Part shown: piece after piece, positions 7,464 through 9,447 of the stretch
Layout of the letters: each line of letters starts with the position of its first letter
How positions within the stretch are numbered: position 1 is the first letter of the stretch
Origin: Pseudomonadota bacterium
Lineage (GTDB): Bacteria; Pseudomonadota; Alphaproteobacteria; Rhizobiales; Hyphomicrobiaceae
DNA length: 9,447 nt
Assembly: GCA_023430845.1 (NCBI GenBank)
Contig: JAEYYJ010000031.1
Location: 1 to 9,447, forward strand
Direction: 5' to 3'
Notes under the pieces: model-generated
Database searches by the model: none
What the model saw: only the letters and a program-made list of their open reading frames with translations
What the model was told of the DNA's origin: nothing
Made by a program: the position numbers and the translations under genes

Positions 7464-7485
7464 CCGCCTTCGAAACTGAAGGCGG
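7464..7485. repeat. Perfect 8-bp inverted repeat between tctA and tctC
   Basis: CCGCCTTC (7464-7471) and GAAGGCGG (7478-7485) pair exactly across a 6-nt loop. It lies in the 114-nt gap between tctA and tctC. No T-run follows, so termination is unlikely. A hairpin 5' of a binding-protein gene could protect the downstream mRNA and raise tctC expression over tctA; this is inference. Confidence 0.55.
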
Positions 7486-7516
7486 CAATAAAGCCTCGGA
7501 AATGGAGGCGGGTAGC

Positions 7517-7523
7517 AAGGAGG
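7517..7523 (+). promoter_or_regulatory. Ribosome-binding site deciding the tctC start
   Basis: AAGGAGG (7517-7523), a full Shine-Dalgarno match, lies 8 nt before the ATG at 7532 but only 2 nt before the in-frame ATG at 7526, and far from the upstream GTG at 7442. It therefore selects 7532. Confidence 0.75.
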
Positions 7524-7531
7524 AAATGGCA

Positions 7532-8560
7532 ATGGACTTTCGACGCACGAAGCTGGGGCGCCGCATTGCAGGAGCTATCCTGTCGAGCGCGACGCTGCTC
7601 GCGGGCGCCGCTCTTCCGGCTCACGCATGGGAGCCGACCAAGCAGGTAACATTCATCATTCCGGCTGGCACCGGCGGTGGTGCTGACCAGATGGCGCGCT
7701 TCATTCAGGGCGTCGTTGGCAAGCACAACCTCATGAAGCAGCCTATCGTCGTCGTCAACAAGGCGGGCGGCGCGGGAGCGGAAGGCTTCCTCGAGGTCAA
7801 GAAGAGCAAGGGTGATGCGCACCAGATCATCATCACGCTCTCGAACCTGTTCACGACGCCGCTGGCGACCGGCGTACCGTTCAACTGGAAGGATCTGACG
7901 CCCGTATCGATGCTGGCGCTCGACCAGTTCATTCTCTGGGTCAACAGCGATACGCCATACAAGACCGCCAAGGACTACATCGAGGCCGTGAAGGCCGGCG
8001 ATGACAAGAAGTTCAAGATGGGCGGTACCGGCTCGAAGCAGGAAGACCAGATCATCACGGTCGCGCTCGAAAGCGTGACGGGCGGCAAGAAGTTCACGTA
8101 CGTGCCGTTCGCGGGCGGCGGTGCCGTTGCCGTGCAGCTCGTCGGCAAGCATGTGGACTCGACCGTCAACAATCCCATCGAGGCTGTCGCGCAGTGGCGT
8201 GCCGGTGGTCTGCGCCCGCTTTGCATCTTCGACGACAAGCGCAGCACCTACACCGCCAAGGTGACGGATACGATGGCCTGGTCGGACATCCCGACCTGTA
8301 AAGAGTCCGGCGTTGACGTCGACTATCAGATGCTGCGCGGCATCTTCATGCCCGCGGGCGTGACCAAGGAGCAGGTTGCTTTCTACGTCGAGCTCTTCAA
8401 GAAGGTGCGCGAGACACCGGATTGGAAGGAGTTCATGGAGAAGGGCGCCTTCAACAACACGTTCATGTCGGGCGACGAGTACGCGAAGTGGGTCGAGGCG
8501 GCCGAGAAGCGCCATCACGGGCTCATGAAAGATGCCGGCTTCCTCGCGGCCGGAAAGTAA
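7532..8560 (+). CDS. tctC: Periplasmic substrate-binding protein TctC (Bug family)
   Basis: This is the binding protein that captures the substrate in the periplasm and hands it to TctA/TctB. The precursor has 342 residues. An N-terminal Sec signal is evident: basic MDFRRTKLGRR, a hydrophobic core to about 27, and a cleavage site LPAHA|W after residue 32. The mature protein begins with the family's hallmark strand and loop, VTFIIPAGTGGGADQMAR (39-56), followed by VVVNKAGGAGAEGF, a hinge region with GGTGSKQEDQ, VPFAGGGAVAVQLVGKHVD, and the VNNPIEAVAQWRAGGLRPL and YQMLRGIFMPAGVT stretches typical of Bug proteins. The start at 7532 is set by a strong AAGGAGG 8 nt upstream. It lies 114 nt after tctA and 69 nt before tctB, with hairpins in both gaps. 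Bug proteins bind carboxylates through the glycine-rich loop; the specific ligand cannot be read from sequence, but the locus points to oxalate. Confidence 0.93.
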   Translation: MDFRRTKLGRRIAGAILSSATLLAGAALPAHAWEPTKQVTFIIPAGTGGGADQMARFIQGVVGKHNLMKQPIVVVNKAGGAGAEGFLEVKKSKGDAHQIIITLSNLFTTPLATGVPFNWKDLTPVSMLALDQFILWVNSDTPYKTAKDYIEAVKAGDDKKFKMGGTGSKQEDQIITVALESVTGGKKFTYVPFAGGGAVAVQLVGKHVDSTVNNPIEAVAQWRAGGLRPLCIFDDKRSTYTAKVTDTMAWSDIPTCKESGVDVDYQMLRGIFMPAGVTKEQVAFYVELFKKVRETPDWKEFMEKGAFNNTFMSGDEYAKWVEAAEKRHHGLMKDAGFLAAGK

Positions 8561-8576
8561 GCCGCCAGGTGACTAA

Positions 8577-8606
8577 GCCCTCGCGGCGAAGGTTCGCCGC
8601 GAGGGC
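8577..8606. repeat. Perfect 14-bp inverted repeat between tctC and tctB
   Basis: GCCCTCGCGGCGAA (8577-8590) and TTCGCCGCGAGGGC (8593-8606) are exact reverse complements separated by GG, giving about 13 usable pairs and a 4-nt loop. The hairpin starts 16 nt after the tctC stop and ends 11 nt before the tctB Shine-Dalgarno. No T-run follows. It is the right place and strength to block 3' exonuclease and stabilise tctC mRNA, or to lower tctB expression; both are inference. Confidence 0.8.
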
Positions 8607-8629
8607 GCTGACCCGCGAAGGAGAGTGGA

Positions 8630-9148
8630 ATGCACGAGCAGGGTGATGCCTCGGACGAGCGGTCGCTGGTCTCGAACCGGACGATGGAAATCGTGGTGGC
8701 GCTGGCGCTGCTCGCAGTGAGCGCGATCATCATCTCCGACAGCTTGCGGCTTGGCATTGGCTGGGCGGAAGGCGAGGGACCGCGCGCTGGGTACTTTCCG
8801 TTCTACATTGCCGTGGTGCTGGGTTTAGCGAGCATCGCCATTCTCCTAAAGGCTGTCTTGGCCCACAGCGAGGGCTTGAGCGAGTCGTTTGTCTCGCGCA
8901 CGTCGTTCGTTCGCGTCTTGACGGTGCTTATCCCGGCCATAGGCTATGTGGCCGCGGTGCAGTTCGTCGGCTTCTATGCAGCCTCGGCGGGGTTCCTGCT
9001 GCTGTTCATGATCTTCGTCGGCGGCGAGAGCGTGCTCCGGTCCGTTTGTGTCGCCGCAGGCGTGCCGATCTTCTTCTTCTTCATGTTCGAGAAGTGGTTT
9101 CTCGTGCCCCTTCCAAAAGGGCCGATCGAGGCCATGCTCGGCTACTGA
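8630..9148 (+). CDS. tctB: Tripartite tricarboxylate transporter, small membrane subunit TctB
   Basis: TctB is the small, poorly conserved membrane subunit that works with TctA; a role in assembly or coupling is assumed for the family. The product has 172 residues, with hydrophobic stretches at about 19-37, 57-78, 95-130 (probably two helices) and 136-157, so four or five membrane segments. The GPRAGYFPFYIAV stretch (50-62) matches the family's conserved motif after the first helix, and the C-terminal VPLPKGPIEAMLGY is also typical. AAGGAG (8618-8623) lies 6 nt before the ATG. It is the last gene of the plus-strand operon. The order A-C-B differs from the classical C-B-A arrangement. Identity rests on size, topology, the motif and its neighbours. 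Confidence 0.9.
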   Translation: MHEQGDASDERSLVSNRTMEIVVALALLAVSAIIISDSLRLGIGWAEGEGPRAGYFPFYIAVVLGLASIAILLKAVLAHSEGLSESFVSRTSFVRVLTVLIPAIGYVAAVQFVGFYAASAGFLLLFMIFVGGESVLRSVCVAAGVPIFFFFMFEKWFLVPLPKGPIEAMLGY

Positions 9149-9174
9149 CGCCGGCGCCCCCTCACCTCCGGAAT

Positions 9175-9209
9175 AAAAAAAGCCCCCGCTTCGCGCTGAA
9201 GCGGGGGCT
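9175..9209 (-). terminator. Strong intrinsic terminator pointing leftward
   Basis: The arms AGCCCCCGCTTC (9181-9192) and GAAGCGGGGGCT (9198-9209) pair perfectly around a 5-nt loop. Read on the minus strand the stem is followed by a run of T (complement of A at 9175-9181), the standard form for an intrinsic terminator. Read on the plus strand the A-run precedes the stem and no T-run follows. It therefore best serves the small minus-strand gene at 9257-9433, though the stem may also hinder read-through from tctB, which ends 26 nt to the left of the A-run. Confidence 0.85.
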
Positions 9210-9256
9210 AGTCGTTGCAGGAGATGTCAGAAGAGCGGGGTGAGAAAAGGGAGCAG

Positions 9257-9433
9257 TCAGAAGAGTCGAAAGCTGGGATTGGGAAGTGGGGTTTGGCTGT
9301 CGGCGACAACCCGGTTGGCCGACATCAGCGAGCTCACCAGCAGGGCGCACGCAATAAGCAGGCAGATCACGGCGCTGATCCGCGCAGCGCGCCCAAGACG
9401 CCCGACTGCTTCGAGATTTGCTCTGTGATCCAT
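9257..9433 (-). CDS. Putative small membrane or secreted protein, 58 residues
   Basis: I do not recognise this gene. The minus-strand ATG at 9433 opens 58 codons ending in TGA (9259-9257). The peptide has a charged N-terminus (MDHRANLEAVGRLGRAARIS), one hydrophobic helix at about 19-38 (AVICLLIACALLVSSLMSA) and a short polar, proline-containing tail (DSQTPLPNPSFRLF). It could be a single-pass inner-membrane peptide or carry a signal-type helix. AGGG lies about 9 nt before the ATG, a weak ribosome-binding site. Support comes from the strong leftward terminator beginning 48 nt after its stop, which otherwise has no gene to serve. It converges on the tct operon and may belong to a unit that starts beyond the right edge. 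No function is proposed. Confidence 0.45.
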   Translation of the reverse strand: MDHRANLEAVGRLGRAARISAVICLLIACALLVSSLMSANRVVADSQTPLPNPSFRLF

Positions 9434-9447
9434 GGCTTGCGCCCTGC

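Noticed and set aside
6323..8518. 731-codon open frame on the minus strand opposite tctA and tctC
   Set aside because: It is antisense to two genes with clear family motifs, spans their intergenic gap, and its translation is rich in Arg, His, Glu and Asp as expected from an out-of-phase reading of GC-rich codons.
9181..9209. Hairpin as a plus-strand terminator for tctB
   Set aside because: The A-run precedes the stem on the plus strand and no T-run follows, so the intrinsic-terminator form exists only on the minus strand; bidirectional function cannot be excluded.
1..9447. Mobile elements, CRISPR arrays, tRNA or rRNA genes, attachment sites
   Set aside because: No regularly spaced repeats, transposase or integrase motifs, terminal inverted repeats or tRNA-like cloverleaf sequences were seen on either strand.

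Overview
The window reads as a chromosomal metabolic locus of a high-GC alphaproteobacterium. Protein similarity and the mix of C1 and oxalate genes suggest an oxalate-using, probably methylotroph-like member of the Hyphomicrobiales. That placement is inference; no rRNA or other phylogenetic marker is present. Coding is dense, with one real divergent intergenic region (about 5435-5905) and no sign of phage, insertion sequences, CRISPR or tRNA genes.

Leftward arm (minus strand, from about 5434 down to 1): a GntR/FCD-type regulator, then oxalyl-CoA decarboxylase (oxc), formyl-CoA:oxalate CoA-transferase (frc), a formyltransferase/10-formyl-THF-hydrolase-like protein, and the N-terminal 159 residues of formate-tetrahydrofolate ligase (fhs, also called ftfL), which runs off the left edge. 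All lie on one strand with gaps of 71, 11, 89 and 129 nt, so they look like one transcription unit. Together they would convert oxalate to oxalyl-CoA, then to formyl-CoA plus CO2. CoA is recycled onto new oxalate with release of formate, and the C1 unit is loaded onto tetrahydrofolate. The formyltransferase-like gene is the unassigned step between the formyl-CoA and folate halves.

Rightward arm (plus strand, 5906-9148): a complete tripartite tricarboxylate transporter in the order tctA (large membrane subunit), tctC (periplasmic binding protein), tctB (small membrane subunit). Its position beside the oxalate genes makes oxalate the best guess for its substrate.

Control region: each divergent unit has a sigma70-like promoter with an 18-nt spacer. 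In both, the -10 (TATGGT) is the first half of a near-identical 12-mer, TATGGTATACCA for gntR-oxc and TATGGTATGCCA for tct. Its core, TGGTATACCA, is a palindrome of the kind bound by GntR/FCD regulators. The simplest reading is that the linked regulator controls itself, the catabolic genes and the transporter from twin operators.

Right end: a strong terminator pointing leftward (9175-9209) lies between tctB and a short minus-strand open frame of 58 codons (9257-9433) that would encode a small single-pass membrane or secreted protein. Perfect inverted repeats, each of different sequence, sit in three of the intercistronic gaps and may set relative expression within the two operons.
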